A DNA stretch of 64,000 bases. Origin: Actinocatenispora comari (lineage in GTDB: Bacteria > Actinomycetota > Actinomycetes > Mycobacteriales > Micromonosporaceae). This document shows, piece after piece, positions 29,263-40,529 of the stretch. Under the pieces are notes generated by a model that did not search any database, was not told where the DNA came from, and saw only the letters and a list, made by a program, of their open reading frames with translations. The first letter of the stretch is position 1, and each line of letters starts with the position of its first letter. The position numbers and the translations under genes are program-made. The stretch is taken from NCBI RefSeq assembly GCF_017312725.1, contig NZ_BOPO01000024.1, forward strand, positions 60,116 to 124,115. Reading direction: 5' to 3'.

Positions 29263-31374
29263 TCACTTCACGCCGGCGGCGTCCATGCCGCGCAGCTCCT
29301 TCTTCAACTCCGCTATCTCATCACGAATTCGCGCGGCGAGCTCGAACTGCAACTCGCGGGCGGCCGCGAGCATCTGGTCGTTGAGCTGCTGGATCAGGTC
29401 GGCCAGCTCGGCGCGCGCCATCCCGGCGCCGGTCGGTTCGCCCGAGCCGGCCCGCGACCGGTTGCGGCTGCGCGCCTCCGGCACCGGTGCCTTGCCCCGG
29501 GACTGCTGCCGGCCACCGCCACCGACCAGCGACTCCGCGTCGTCGGCGGCCCGGTAGATGTCGTCCAGGATGTCGCCGATCTTCTTGCGCAGCGGCTGCG
29601 GGTCGACGCCGTGCTCGGTGTTGTACGCGACCTGCTTCTCGCGCCGCCGGTCGGTCTCCTCCAGCGCGTGCCGCATCGACGGGGTGATCGCGTCGGCATA
29701 CATGATCACCTGGCCGGAGACGTTGCGGGCGGCGCGGCCGATGGTCTGGATCAGGCTGGTGCCGGAGCGCAGGAACCCTTCCTTGTCGGCGTCCAGGATC
29801 GCCACCAGCGACACCTCGGGCAGGTCGAGCCCCTCCCGCAGCAGGTTGATGCCGACGAGCACGTCGTACTCCCCCTGACGCAGCTCGCGCAGCAGCTCGA
29901 CCCGGCGCAGCGTGTCGACCTCCGAGTGCAGGTAGCGCACCCGGATGTTGTGCTCCAGCAGGTAGTCGGTGAGGTCCTCGGCCATCTTCTTGGTCAGCGT
30001 GGTGACCAGCACCCGCTCGTTGCGCTCGGTGCGCTCGTTGATCTGCGCCATCAGGTCGTCGATCTGCCCCTTCGTGGGCAGCACCACCACCTGCGGGTCG
30101 ACCAGCCCGGTCGGCCGGATCACCTGCTCGACGAACTCGCCGCCGGAACGCTCCAGCTCCCACGGGCCGGGCGTGGCCGACATGTACACCGTCTGGCCCA
30201 CCCGCTCGGAGAACTCGTCGAACCGCAGCGGCCGGTTGTCGGCCGCCGACGGCAGTCGGAAGCCGTGCTCGATCAGGGTGCGCTTGCGCGACGCGTCGCC
30301 CTCGTACATCCCGCCGATCTGCGGCACGGTGTTGTGCGACTCGTCGATGATCGTCAGGAAGTCGTCCGGGAAGTAGTCGAGCAGCGTGTGCGGCGGGGTG
30401 CCGGGGCGCCGGCCGTCGAAGTGCATCGAGTAGTTCTCGATGCCGGAGCAGAAGCCCACCTGCCGCATCATCTCGATGTCGTACTGGGTGCGCATCCGCA
30501 GCCGCTGCGACTCCAGCAGCTTGCCCTGCCGGTCCAGCTCGGCGAGCCGCTCACCCAGCTCGGTCTCGATGTCGCGGATCGCCCGCTCCATCCGCTCCGG
30601 GCCGGCCACGTAGTGGCTCGCCGGGAAGATCATCAGATCGGTCGCCTCCCGGATCACCTCACCGGTCAGCGGATGCAGGTAGTACATCTTCTCGACCTCG
30701 TCGCCGAAGAACTCGATGCGCACCGCGAGCTCCTCGTACGCCGGGATGATCTCCAGGGTGTCACCACGGACCCGGAACGTGCCGCGCTGGAACGCCACGT
30801 CGTTGCGCGCGTACTGGTCGTCGACCAGCCGGCGCAGCAACGCGTCCCGGTCGTACTCGGTGCCGACGGTCAGCCGCACCGCCCGCTCGATGTACTCCTG
30901 CGGGGTGCCCAGGCCGTAGATCGCCGACACGGTGGCCACCACCACCGTGTCGGAGCGGGTCAGCAGGTTCATCGTCGCGGCGTGCCGCAGCCGGTCGACC
31001 TCCTCGTTGATCGAGGAGTCCTTCTCGATGTAGGTGTCGGTCTGCGGGATGTACGCCTCGGGCTGGTAGTAGTCGTAGTAGCTGACGAAGTAGCCGACCG
31101 CGTTGTTCGGCAGCAGCTCGCCGAGCTCCTTCGCCAGCTGCGCGCACAGCGTCTTGTTCGGCGCGAGCACCAGGGTCGGCCGCTGCAGCCGCTCGATCAG
31201 CCAGGCCGCGGTGGCGCTCTTGCCGGTGCCGGTGGCGCCGAGCAGCACGGTGTGCCGCTCCCCCGACTTGACCCGCCGCTCCAGCTCGTCGATCGCGGCG
31301 GGCTGGTCACCAGCGGGCTGGTAGTCGCTGATCACCTGGAAGGCGCCCTCGCGACGGGGGATCTCACGCGTCAT
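29263..31374 (-). CDS. uvrB: Excinuclease ABC subunit B
   Basis: DNA helicase-like damage verifier of nucleotide excision repair. The 703 residues contain Walker [14 protein letters not shown], the beta-hairpin segment [25 protein letters not shown] motif ([12 protein letters not shown]), helicase motifs V/VI ([34 protein letters not shown]) and a C-terminal UVR domain (about 655-690) for UvrC binding. ATG start lies exactly 6 nt after TAGCCT (31381-31386), so the mRNA is probably leaderless. No SOS box is visible. Confidence 0.98.
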   Translation of the reverse strand: MTREIPRREGAFQVISDYQPAGDQPAAIDELERRVKSGERHTVLLGATGTGKSATAAWLIERLQRPTLVLAPNKTLCAQLAKELGELLPNNAVGYFVSYYDYYQPEAYIPQTDTYIEKDSSINEEVDRLRHAATMNLLTRSDTVVVATVSAIYGLGTPQEYIERAVRLTVGTEYDRDALLRRLVDDQYARNDVAFQRGTFRVRGDTLEIIPAYEELAVRIEFFGDEVEKMYYLHPLTGEVIREATDLMIFPASHYVAGPERMERAIRDIETELGERLAELDRQGKLLESQRLRMRTQYDIEMMRQVGFCSGIENYSMHFDGRRPGTPPHTLLDYFPDDFLTIIDESHNTVPQIGGMYEGDASRKRTLIEHGFRLPSAADNRPLRFDEFSERVGQTVYMSATPGPWELERSGGEFVEQVIRPTGLVDPQVVVLPTKGQIDDLMAQINERTERNERVLVTTLTKKMAEDLTDYLLEHNIRVRYLHSEVDTLRRVELLRELRQGEYDVLVGINLLREGLDLPEVSLVAILDADKEGFLRSGTSLIQTIGRAARNVSGQVIMYADAITPSMRHALEETDRRREKQVAYNTEHGVDPQPLRKKIGDILDDIYRAADDAESLVGGGGRQQSRGKAPVPEARSRNRSRAGSGEPTGAGMARAELADLIQQLNDQMLAAARELQFELAARIRDEIAELKKELRGMDAAGVK

Positions 31375-31813
31375 GCATCCAGGCTACGACGGGCCTCCGA
31401 CAGTTCGCGGCGCCCGACGCGGCGCCGTCGCGCAGCCCGGGCGGTCGCACCGAAACCGGCACGAATCTCGCCGTTCGACCACTCGGCCGGAACGGGTTGT
31501 GTGGCCCATCCCACCGGTCTACCGTTCGTGGCAGCAGGCCGCTTGCGGCACCGACCGGGGAAGACGAGCGAGGCCGATCCACTCACGGTCTCGTACCGCA
31601 TCCCCGGTGCGGGGGTAGCAGCCCCGGCTACGGCCGGTGAGGCGCGCCCGAGGCAGGTCGGGGGTTGAGCCCGACCGCCCACCGCAGGCGACCTGCCCGG
31701 CGAGGCTCCGGTCGCGAGGCCGGGGCCTCGCCGCGCGAGCACCGGCGACCGCGGGCCCAGCCCGGGCAGCGGCGAAGCCGGCCGTGGTCGCCGCGATCCG
31801 GCCGCGGTTCAGA
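31375..31813. other. Gene-free spacer upstream of uvrB
   Basis: Apart from the uvrB -10 element at its left end I see no gene here. ORFs on both strands are Arg/Ala/Pro-rich and lack the third-position bias of neighbouring genes. The right end merges into the tandem array. Confidence 0.6.
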
Positions 31814-32241
31814 GCCGACCGTTGCCGCCGGCGAGCCGGGTCGCAGTGGGAGCCGACCGTCGCCGCCGGCGGGCCGGGCCGCAGTTCACAGCCAGCCGTT
31901 GCCGCCGGCGGGCCGGGCCGTTGATCGGAGCCGACCGTTGCCGCGGGCGAGCCGGGCCGCAGTTCACAGCCAGCCGTTGCCGCCGGCGGGCCGGGCCGTT
32001 GATCGGAGCCGACCGTTGCCGCGGGCGAGCCGGGCCGCAGTTCACAGCCAGCCGTTGCCGCCGGCGGGCCGGGCCGTTGATCGGAGCCGACCGTTGCCGC
32101 GGGCGAGCCGGGCCGCAGTTCACAGCCAGCCGTTGCCGCCGGCGGGCCGGGCCGTTGATCGGAGCCGACCGTTGCCGCGGGCGAGCCGGGCCGCGGTTCA
32201 CAGCCAGCCGTTGTCGCGGGCGATCCGGGCCGCCTCGGTGC
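31814..32241. repeat. 39-bp/78-bp tandem array running into the response-regulator 3' end
   Basis: Eleven monomers of 39 bp (first one 38) begin at 31814, 31852, 31891 and then every 39 bp to 32203. Most alternate between two types, one ending CAGTTCACA and the other TTGATCGGA, giving a 78-bp higher-order period (31921, 31999, 32077, 32155). The last monomer (32203-32241) lies inside the response-regulator gene and encodes its C-terminal residues, and the CAGTTCACAGCCAGCCG junction copies the stop region, so the array looks like an expansion of that gene end. ORFs across it are repeat artefacts. Confidence 0.9.
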
Positions 32242-32803
32242 GGTTGCGGGCGCCGGTCTTCCCGATCGCGCTGGACAGGTAGTTGCGCACGGTGCCGCCG
32301 GACAGCGCTAGTACGTCGGCGATCTGCGCGACCGAGGCGCCGTCCGCGCCGGCCGCCAGCACGTCACGCTCGCGTTCGGTCAGCGGGCTCGGCCCGGCGC
32401 CGAGCGAGGCGACCGCGAGCGCGGGGTCCAGTACCACCTCGCCGGCGGCGACCCGGCGGATCGCGGCGGCGAGCTCGGCCGGCGGGGAGTCCTTGACCAC
32501 GAAGCCGCGCGCGCCGGCGTCCATCGCCCGGCGCAGGTAACCGGGGCGGCCGAACGTGGTCAGGATCAGCGCCCTGGTCTCCGGTACCGCGGCGCGAAGC
32601 TGCTCGGTCGCCTCGATCCCGGACAGGACCGGCATCTCGATGTCCAGCAGCGCCACGTCGGGGCGGTGTTCGCGGGCGGCGGCCACCGCGGCGGCCCCGT
32701 CCGCGGCCTCGGCCACGATCGTCAGGTCCGGTTCCAGGCCGAGCAGCGCCGACAGCGCGCCGCGTACCAGGTGCTGGTCCTCGGCCAGCAGGATCCGGAT
32801 CAC
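32198..32803 (-). CDS. NarL/LuxR-family response regulator
   Basis: A 201-residue regulator with a receiver domain (acidic pair in LLAEDQ, phosphoacceptor Asp54 in LLDIEMP, Thr and Lys in ILTTFG and VVKDSPP) and a C-terminal LuxR helix-turn-helix (LTERERDVLAAGADG... ARNRTEAARIARDNGWL). The GTG start overlaps the kinase stop (GTGA). Partner of the DesK-like kinase, and probably controls the adjacent ABC exporter. Its last codons belong to the tandem array. Confidence 0.94.
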   Translation of the reverse strand: MIRILLAEDQHLVRGALSALLGLEPDLTIVAEAADGAAAVAAAREHRPDVALLDIEMPVLSGIEATEQLRAAVPETRALILTTFGRPGYLRRAMDAGARGFVVKDSPPAELAAAIRRVAAGEVVLDPALAVASLGAGPSPLTERERDVLAAGADGASVAQIADVLALSGGTVRNYLSSAIGKTGARNRTEAARIARDNGWL

Positions 32804-33960
32804 GAGGCCCCGGCCGCGGCGGTCACCCGGCCGCCCGGCAGGGCGACCGGCAGTTCGGCGCGCAGCCGGTACCAGCCGTCGACCCGTTCGGTGTGCACCG
32901 CGCCGCCGAGCGCGGTGACCCGCTCGCGCAGCCCGGTCAGCCCGTTGCCGTACGGGCTGCCGGCGTCGCCGCGTCCGTCGTCGGCCACCTCCACCACCAC
33001 CGGGTCGGCCGAACGCACGGTGATGCGCGCGGTACCGGCGCGGGAGTGCCGGACGACGTTCGTGACGCCCTCCCGGACCACCCAGCCGGCCACGTCGGCG
33101 AGCGGGGCCGGCACCGAACCGGCGTCCGGGGCGGACAGCACGCAGCCGATGCCGGCCGCCGCGAGCAGCGCCTGCGCGGTGGACAGCTCCCCGGTCAGCG
33201 ACGTGTCCCGGAACCCGGACACGGTGGCCCGAACCTCCTCCAACGCCTCCCGGGCGAGCCGTCCGGCCTCCGCGCTCTGCTGCCGGGACCGTTGCGGGTC
33301 GGTCCCGGCCAGCCGGCCGGCCAGGTCGGACAGCAACGCCACCGCGGCCAGCCGCTGGCCGAGCACGTCGTGCAGGTCCCGGGCGATGCGCAGCCGTTCC
33401 TCGCTGACCGCCAGCCGGGCCATCTCGGCGCGGGCCATCCGCAGCTGCACCATGGTGCGCAACAGCCAGAAGAACATCGAGGTGAACAGCGCGACCGCGG
33501 CCACCGAGGCGACGTAGCCGATCAGGCCGCCACCGCGATCGCCGTACCCGATCGCCACCAGCGTGGTCGCCGCCAGCGTGCCGACCTGGCTCGGGAGCCA
33601 CCACCGCGGCGGCAGCTGCCCGGGCAGGATCGCGACCAGGTAGTACGGGAACGCGTACCGCCAGGTCGACCCGATCGGGATCATCAGCAGCACGCCGACG
33701 GCGATCAGCCCGACCAGCGCGTACGGCGCGGCCAGCCGGAACGGACACCGCATCCCGACGTGGATCAACCGGACGAAGCACAGCACGTAGCCGGCCAGGC
33801 CGACGATGGTGAACGCCAGCATCGGCGCGCTCGGCGGCTGCTGGGCGACCGACACGCAGATCGGGATCAGGTACCCGAGCCAGGCGCAGGTCAGCAGGGT
33901 CGCCGCGCGCCGCCGGCCCGGCGTCCAGTCGAAGTCGTGCTGCGTCGCCACACCAGACAT
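32800..33960 (-). CDS. DesK/NarX-type membrane histidine kinase
   Basis: A 386-residue sensor kinase with five or six N-terminal transmembrane helices (about 20-168), a HisKA_3 dimerisation helix with His197 in RIARDLHDVLGQRL, and an HATPase domain (VREGVTNVVRHSRA; DDGRG; GNGLTGLRERV). There is no large extracytoplasmic loop, so it likely senses the membrane or something within it. Followed by the response regulator and preceded by an ABC permease/ATPase pair, the usual arrangement for peptide or lipid-antibiotic stress systems. Confidence 0.93.
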   Translation of the reverse strand: MSGVATQHDFDWTPGRRRAATLLTCAWLGYLIPICVSVAQQPPSAPMLAFTIVGLAGYVLCFVRLIHVGMRCPFRLAAPYALVGLIAVGVLLMIPIGSTWRYAFPYYLVAILPGQLPPRWWLPSQVGTLAATTLVAIGYGDRGGGLIGYVASVAAVALFTSMFFWLLRTMVQLRMARAEMARLAVSEERLRIARDLHDVLGQRLAAVALLSDLAGRLAGTDPQRSRQQSAEAGRLAREALEEVRATVSGFRDTSLTGELSTAQALLAAAGIGCVLSAPDAGSVPAPLADVAGWVVREGVTNVVRHSRAGTARITVRSADPVVVEVADDGRGDAGSPYGNGLTGLRERVTALGGAVHTERVDGWYRLRAELPVALPGGRVTAAAGAS

Positions 33961-34055
33961 GGTGCCTCACCTCCCGCTCGCCGCACCGGTCCGGCCGCCG
34001 CGCAGCGATCCGGCCGCCGCGCAGCGGGGGCCGCCCGGCGGCCGGACCGGACCGG

Positions 34056-34771
34056 TCAGGACGCCTTCCGGAACCGCCAGCCGGCGAACCCGAGCAGTAC
34101 CACCAGCCAGGCCGCGAACAGCAGCGCGCCACTGCCGAACGGCTGCTGCCCGTCGAGCAGCCGCCAGCTCAGCTCCCCCGCCCGGTACGACGGGAGCACC
34201 CGGGCCACCTGCGCGAGCCAGTGCGGAAACACCTGTACCGGCATCCACAGCCCACCGCCGATGGACAGCACGAACAGCAGCGCCACCGAGATGCCGCTCG
34301 CGACCTCGTCGCGCAGGCTGTAGCCGATCGCCACGCCCAGCGCGATGAACGGGATCGTGGCGAGCCACAGCAGCGGCACCAGTGCGAACCAGGTACCGAC
34401 CGGCAGTCGTACCCCGTTGACGACGAACCCGCACGCCATCACCAGCAGGATCACCGGCAGCGTCAGCAGGATCGAGGCGCCGAGCTTGATGCCGAGGTAG
34501 CCGATCGGCCGCAGCGGGGTCAGCGCGAGCGTCCGGGTCCAGCCGCGGGTGCGTTCGGTCGCGATGCGGGCACTGACCCCCGTCAGCCCGGCGCCCATCG
34601 CCCCGTACAGCGCCATCGACACCATGTACTGCGCCGACCAGTCCTTCGCGCTGCCGCTGCCGAAGACCTGCGTGAACAGCAGGTAGAAGCCGACCGGAAA
34701 GCAGATCGTGTAGGCCAGGAACGGCACGTTGCGCAGCGTGCGCCGGATCTCCATCACCAGGTACCGGCCCA

Positions 34772-34772
<1 letters not shown>
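34056..34772 (-). CDS. ABC-2 type exporter permease
   Basis: A 238-residue permease with six hydrophobic helices, beginning MGRYLVMEIRRTLRN and containing ERTRGWTRTLALTPL, the ABC-2 motif between helices. Works with the adjoining ATPase; probably exports a drug, lipid or peptide. Its ATG overlaps the ATPase stop as TGATG. The 33961-34055 gap before the kinase contains an imperfect GC-rich direct repeat and no gene. Confidence 0.9.
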
Positions 34773-35689
<917 letters not shown>

Positions 35690-35810
35690 CAGTACAGGGT
35701 CGCGGGGGCGCGAACGCGCCGGTAGTGCCGTTCGAGCAGCGTTCCGTCATGACATTCGTCAGTGCCCACGCCGGCGTCGTGCCGTCGCCCTCGCGCGGCC
35801 CGGGCCGTCG

Positions 35811-35880
35811 CCGCCGGACCAGCGCTCCGGGACGTCTCCGCCGGACCGGCGCTCCGGGACGTCTCCGCCGGACCGGCGCT
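35811..35880. repeat. 27-bp tandem repeat
   Basis: About 2.6 copies of a 27-bp unit (CCGCCGGACCGGCGCTCCGG plus GACGTCT) lie between coaE and the exporter ATPase. The rest of 35690-35919 holds no gene I can support. Confidence 0.85.
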
Positions 35881-35919
35881 CGGGCGGAGGGTGGCCGGCG
35901 GCACCGCTCCTACTGCTGC

Positions 35920-37116
35920 CTAGGTAACTGGATCTTTGTCGGGGCGCCAGCCGGTGTCGGCGATCCAGCGGTCCAGTCGCGGCAGCGCCTCGTCGAACCA
36001 GGGGCCCTTGAGCTCGGCGTACGCCGAGGTCGTCGCCCCGGAGTCGGCCAGCCGCTGCTTCAGCGCCGCGTAGCCGTCCCGCATCACCGGCTGCGCGCGC
36101 AGCCAGTCCCGGAACGCCAGCGCGTACCGCCAGGCCGGGCTCGGCTGCGTCCGTACGTGCAGGTGCACCAGCCGGCCCGGGTCGGCCGACCCGTGAAACC
36201 GTTTCACCAGCACGGACTCCGGCGCACCGGCCTGCGGGTCGTCCCACCAGTCCCCGCCGTACCGGGGCAGGCCGGCCGCGGCCAGCGGTTCGGCGAGCGC
36301 GTCGGCGGTGGCCAGATCCGGCACCACCAGCTGCAGATCGAGCACGTCCTTGGCGGGCAGGCCCGGCACCGAGGTCGACCCCACGTGGTCCAGTCGCAGG
36401 TACCTCTCCCCCAGCGCGTACCGGATCCGCCCGGCGACGCGCTCGTACTGGACCGGCCAGCTCGGATCCGGCGCGGCGATGTGCAGCCGCTCGGGCCGGC
36501 GCACCGGCCGCCGCGCCCGGACGTTGCGCTCGTAGTCGAGCAGCCGGCCCGACCACAGCTGGTCGACGGCGGCGGCCAGCGCGTCCCGGCCACCGGAGTT
36601 GTCGAGCACCACGTCGGCCGCGGCGCGGCGCCGCTCGTCGCTCGCTTGCGCGGCGACCCGGGCCCGGGCGTCGGCCTCGCTCATGCCGCGCGCCACCAGC
36701 CGCTCCCGGCGTACCGCGGGATCCGCCTCGACCACCACGACCAGGTGGTAGGTGGGCGTCAGCCCCACCTCGACCAGCAGCGGTACGTCGTTGACCACCA
36801 CCGCGTCGGCCGGTGCGGCGGCCATCAGCTCCTCGGACCGGGCCCGGACCAGCGGGTGGACGATCGCCTCCAGCCGGCCCCGCGCGGCCGGATCGGCGAA
36901 CACGATCCGCGCCAGCCGGGCGCGGTCCAGCCCCTGCGCACCGACGACGTCCGGCCCGAACTCGGCCGCCACCGCGGCGAGCCCCGGCGTACCGGGGGCG
37001 ACCACCTCGCGCGCCAGCACGTCCGAGTCGACCAGCACCGCGCCGCGCGCCACCAGCAGCCGGGCCACCTCACTCTTGCCGGCGCCGATCCCGCCGGTCA
37101 GTCCCACCCGAAGCAC
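35920..37116 (-). CDS. coaE: Dephospho-CoA kinase fused to a GrpB/UPF0157 domain
   Basis: Last step of CoA synthesis. The 398 residues contain the kinase (Walker A GGIGAGKS at 8-15; [18 protein letters not shown]; about 1-200) and a C-terminal GrpB-like nucleotidyltransferase-fold domain (about 210-395) with the hallmark [20 protein letters not shown]. This fusion is standard in actinobacteria, including Mycobacterium tuberculosis CoaE. GTG start 7 nt after CAGACT, possibly leaderless. The 37117-37306 spacer has repeated GGTACGGCACC-like motifs but no gene. Confidence 0.96.
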   Translation of the reverse strand: MLRVGLTGGIGAGKSEVARLLVARGAVLVDSDVLAREVVAPGTPGLAAVAAEFGPDVVGAQGLDRARLARIVFADPAARGRLEAIVHPLVRARSEELMAAAPADAVVVNDVPLLVEVGLTPTYHLVVVVEADPAVRRERLVARGMSEADARARVAAQASDERRRAAADVVLDNSGGRDALAAAVDQLWSGRLLDYERNVRARRPVRRPERLHIAAPDPSWPVQYERVAGRIRYALGERYLRLDHVGSTSVPGLPAKDVLDLQLVVPDLATADALAEPLAAAGLPRYGGDWWDDPQAGAPESVLVKRFHGSADPGRLVHLHVRTQPSPAWRYALAFRDWLRAQPVMRDGYAALKQRLADSGATTSAYAELKGPWFDEALPRLDRWIADTGWRPDKDPVT

Positions 37117-37306
37117 GGCCGCAAGTCTGCCAGCCGGGCCCCGGCCCGCCGCCGCCCGGGCACGACAACGGCGGCGCCCCGGGTACGGCACCAACCGCGC
37201 CCGGGGACGACGCCGCAGCGGCATCCGGACACGGCACGCTCGCGACGTCCGGGTACGGCACCGGCCACGCGCGGTACGACGCCGGAGCAGCGCCCGGGGA
37301 CGACGA

Positions 37307-37333
37307 AGCCCCGCCGGGAAACCCGGCGGGGCT
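37307..37333 (-). terminator. rpsA terminator hairpin
   Basis: A 12-bp perfect stem (AGCCCCGCCGGG / CCCGGCGGGGCT) with a 3-nt loop sits 31 bp after the rpsA stop. No T-run follows. Likely terminates rpsA. Confidence 0.7.
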
Positions 37334-37364
37334 CGGTCGTGCTATCCGGTGTGGCGCAGCCCGG

Positions 37365-38897
37365 TCAGGACTTGCCGCCGGCCAGCTTCTCCCGCAGCGC
37401 GGCCAGCGCCTCGTCGGTGGCCAGCGTGCCGGCCGGCTCCTGCCCGCCACCGCTGGTGGCCGGCGCCGACTGGGTCTGCGTGCTGCCGGAGCTCACCGGC
37501 GCGCCGCCCGCGGGCGCCTCGGCGGCCGCGGCCGCCTCGGCCTCGCGCGACTCCGTGATCTGCTTCATGTGCTGCTCGAACCGCGTGTGCGCCTCGGCGT
37601 ACTCCCGCTCCCAGGCCTCGCGCTGGCTGTCGTAGCCCTCCAGCCACTCGCCGGTCTCCGGGTCGAAGCCCTCGGGGTACTTGTAGTTGCCCTCGGCGTC
37701 GTACTCGGCGGCCATGCCGTACAGCGTGGGGTCGAAGTGCTCCTCGCCGGTGTCGGCGAAGCCCTCGTTGGCCTGCTTGAGCGACAGCGAGATCCGGCGG
37801 CGCTCCAGGTCGATGTCGATGACCTTGACCATGACCTCCTTGCCCACGGTCACGACCTGCTCCGGCACCTCGACGTGCCGCTCGGCCAGCTCGGAGATGT
37901 GCACCAGGCCCTCGATGCCGTCGTCGACGCGCACGAACGCACCGAACGGAACCAGCTTCGTGACCTTGCCGGGCACGATCTGGCCGATCTGGTGGGTCCG
38001 GGCGAACTGACGCCACGGGTCCTCCTGGGTCGCCTTGAGCGACAGCGACACGCGCTCGCGCTCCAGGTCGACGTCCAGCACCTCGACCTCGACCTCCTGG
38101 CCGACCTCGACGACCTCGGACGGGTGGTCGATGTGCTTCCAGGACAGCTCGGAGACGTGCACCAGGCCGTCCACGCCGCCCAGGTCGACGAACGCACCGA
38201 AGTTGACGATCGAGGACACGACGCCCTTGCGGACCTGCCCCTTCGCCAGCTTGTTGAGGAACTCGGTGCGCACCTCGGACTGGGTCTGCTCCAGCCAGGC
38301 ACGACGGGACAGGACCACGTTGTTGCGGTTCTTGTCCAGCTCGATGATCTTCGCCTCGAGCTCGCGCCCCACGTACGGCTGGAGGTCGCGCACCCGGCGC
38401 ATCTCCACCAGCGAGGCGGGCAGGAAGCCACGCAGCCCGATGTCGAGGATCAGGCCGCCCTTGACCACCTCGATGACGGTGCCGCGCACGACGCCGTCCT
38501 CGTCCTTGATCTTCTCGATCGTGCCCCAGGCCCGCTCGTACTGAGCGCGCTTCTTGGACAGGATCAGGCGGCCTTCCTTGTCCTCCTTCTGGAGAACCAG
38601 GGCCTCGATGTGGTCACCGACGGACACGACCTCGTGTGGATCGACGTCGTGCTTGATCGACAGCTCGCGCGAGGGGATGACACCCTCGGTCTTGTAGCCG
38701 ATGTCGAGCAGGACCTCGTCCCGGTCGACCTTGACGACGGTACCTTCGACGATGTCGCCGTCATTGAAATACTTGATCGTCTCGTCGATGGCCGCGAGGA
38801 ATGCTTCCTCGGAGCCGAGGTCGTCAACGGCGATCTGGTTGCCGGCGGCCTTGCTGGCCGCGGCGATGTTCGAGGTGGCCTCGACACTGCTCGTCAT
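37365..38897 (-). CDS. rpsA: 30S ribosomal protein S1
   Basis: Recruits mRNA to the 30S subunit. The 510 residues have four S1 domains (about 47-110, 130-195, 212-285 and 297-370: GDIVEGTVVKVDRDEVLLDIGYKTEGVIP; GLRGFLPASLVE; NFGAFVDLGGVDGLVHVSELSW; PFGAFVRVDDGIEGLVHISELA), the short actinobacterial form. A C-terminal 110-residue tail is acidic, then Ala/Gly/Ser-rich. The leader of about 190 nt and the candidate promoter upstream fit a strongly expressed gene. Confidence 0.98.
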   Translation of the reverse strand: MTSSVEATSNIAAASKAAGNQIAVDDLGSEEAFLAAIDETIKYFNDGDIVEGTVVKVDRDEVLLDIGYKTEGVIPSRELSIKHDVDPHEVVSVGDHIEALVLQKEDKEGRLILSKKRAQYERAWGTIEKIKDEDGVVRGTVIEVVKGGLILDIGLRGFLPASLVEMRRVRDLQPYVGRELEAKIIELDKNRNNVVLSRRAWLEQTQSEVRTEFLNKLAKGQVRKGVVSSIVNFGAFVDLGGVDGLVHVSELSWKHIDHPSEVVEVGQEVEVEVLDVDLERERVSLSLKATQEDPWRQFARTHQIGQIVPGKVTKLVPFGAFVRVDDGIEGLVHISELAERHVEVPEQVVTVGKEVMVKVIDIDLERRRISLSLKQANEGFADTGEEHFDPTLYGMAAEYDAEGNYKYPEGFDPETGEWLEGYDSQREAWEREYAEAHTRFEQHMKQITESREAEAAAAAEAPAGGAPVSSGSTQTQSAPATSGGGQEPAGTLATDEALAALREKLAGGKS

Positions 38898-39086
38898 GTG
38901 GGAGAGTGCTCCGTCGGTGGATGATCTTCTCGGTCTGCGCGCGGCGGGATCAGCTCACCCGGGCGGAGGCAGCAGCCGTGAAGAAGATCAAGATGACGAG
39001 GATCCCCTGTTGTGACCACCGGACCGGCTCCGGATGATGGCGGGCCTGCTCCCTGCTGAGACACGCAGACCCCGAGCGCACCGGCA

Positions 39087-39117
39087 AGCCTACCGTGCGC
39101 CATACCATAAGGTCCAA
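39087..39117 (-). promoter_or_regulatory. Putative rpsA promoter
   Basis: Minus-strand TTGGAC (39112-39117) and TAGGCT (39087-39092) with 19-bp spacing. It would give a leader of about 185 nt before rpsA. The intervening 38898-39086 shows no gene. Confidence 0.45.
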
Positions 39118-39203
39118 CCCTCCCCCAAACCACGGCGGTACGCCGCGTGCCGCGCCCGGAATCGACCGGTTCGCGCCGTCGGTGGCCGATCGTGCCCGCG
39201 CCG

Positions 39204-40439
39204 CTACAGGACGGTGAGGTCGACGGTCGCGGCGAGGGCGGCGTAGCCGGCGTCGCTGGGGTGCAGGTGGTCACCGCAGTCGTAGTCGGGGGCGAGCCGG
39301 CCCGGGTCGGTGGGGTCGCGCAGCGCCGCATCGGCGTCGAGCACCGCGTCGAACACGCCGCTGGTGCGGATCCACGAGTTGACCCGCACCCGTACCGCGT
39401 TGCCGGCCGGAGACCAGGCGCGGGCTCCGGCGTACGGCAGCAGGGTCGTGCCGACCACCCGCAGTCCGCGGGCGTGCAGCGAGGCGACCATCGTGCGGTA
39501 GCCGGCGATCAACGCGGCCGCGTCCACCCCGCGGTCGAACTGGATGTCGTTGATCCCCTCCAGCAGGATCACCGTGCGCACCCCGAGCCCGGCCGGCACG
39601 TCGGCACCCACCCGGGTCAGCGCCGCCACCCCGGAGGTCGGCGGGCCGTCGCGCAGCAGCCGGTTGCCGGCGATCCCGGCGTCGAGCACCGCGTGCCGCT
39701 TCCCCGGCGGTCGACCGGCCAGCCGGTCGGCGAGCAGGTCCGGCCAGCGCCGGTTGGTATCGCCGCTGGAACCGGTGCCGTCGGTGATCGAGTCGCCCAG
39801 CGCGACCACGGTGCCGACCGCGTCTGCGGTGCGCACGTCGACGCCGGCCAGCAGGTACCAGTGGGTGGTGGTGTGCCGGAACGCGGTGGCACCGGCGGTG
39901 GTGGCGTCGCCACCGGCGAGGTAGTTCGTCTGGTGCGCGGACGGGTGGTAGCTGACCGCCAGCCTGCTGTGCCGGGGCAGGTACAGGCTGACCAGCAGGT
40001 CCCGGCCGCCGGTCACGGTCAGCGGCACCGGGTCGGAGGAGACCGCCGCGCCGGCCGGCACCCGGACCGAGCGGGCGCCGGCGAAGGTGACCTCGCGCAG
40101 CAGCGCCGGCGCCGCCGTCGCGCCCGGCTGGGCCGGCAGCGCCACGGTCGCGTGCCCCACCGTCACCGACCCCGTCCCGTACGTGTTGGCCAGCCGGATG
40201 CGCACCGCGGTGCCGCCGACGCTGAGGTGCACCACGTTGCGCACCGTGCAGGAGCCGCACGGCAGCCGGCCGGCGGTCGCCTGCGCGGTACCCCAGCCAC
40301 CCAGCCAGTGCCCGGCCCGGGCCGGCGTGGTCTGCCGGTGTTCCAGTCCGGCCCGCCGCACCAGCACCGCCGGGGTCACCACCAACGCCGTCAACACGAC
40401 GGCGAGCAGGGCGGCAGGCAGCAGCCGACGCGAACCCAT
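39204..40439 (-). CDS. Secreted SGNH/GDSL esterase
   Basis: A 411-residue exported esterase. It has an N-terminal signal or anchor helix (residues 7-27), a beta-rich N-terminal region (about 45-205) like that of rhamnogalacturonan-acetylesterase-type proteins, and an SGNH hydrolase domain: GDSITDG with Ser217, the Gly/Asn block in EGINDIQ, and the catalytic D-x-x-H in GDHLHPSDAGY. Probably deacylates a polysaccharide or lipid outside the cell. ATG with GGAGG at 6 nt; a TAGCCT -10 lies about 40 nt upstream. Confidence 0.9.
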   Translation of the reverse strand: MGSRRLLPAALLAVVLTALVVTPAVLVRRAGLEHRQTTPARAGHWLGGWGTAQATAGRLPCGSCTVRNVVHLSVGGTAVRIRLANTYGTGSVTVGHATVALPAQPGATAAPALLREVTFAGARSVRVPAGAAVSSDPVPLTVTGGRDLLVSLYLPRHSRLAVSYHPSAHQTNYLAGGDATTAGATAFRHTTTHWYLLAGVDVRTADAVGTVVALGDSITDGTGSSGDTNRRWPDLLADRLAGRPPGKRHAVLDAGIAGNRLLRDGPPTSGVAALTRVGADVPAGLGVRTVILLEGINDIQFDRGVDAAALIAGYRTMVASLHARGLRVVGTTLLPYAGARAWSPAGNAVRVRVNSWIRTSGVFDAVLDADAALRDPTDPGRLAPDYDCGDHLHPSDAGYAALAATVDLTVL

Positions 40440-40529
40440 CCGGGTCCTCCAGCGGTGACGAGGGGTGTTGCATCCAGGCTAAGGCGGGTCCGCACGGGTT
40501 CCGGCACGCTGTGGCTCTACCGTGATGTG

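Noticed and set aside
29263..31420. SOS (LexA) box upstream of uvrB, uvrA or polA
   Set aside because: No GAAC-N4-GTTC-like site was seen in any of the three upstream regions.
31814..32241. CRISPR array
   Set aside because: Units are contiguous 39-mers without unique spacers, and there are no cas genes nearby.
31665..32282. Long repetitive ORFs on both strands across the 39-bp array
   Set aside because: Open only because the repeat unit is a multiple of three and lacks stops in those frames; no ribosome site and no non-repeat coding part.
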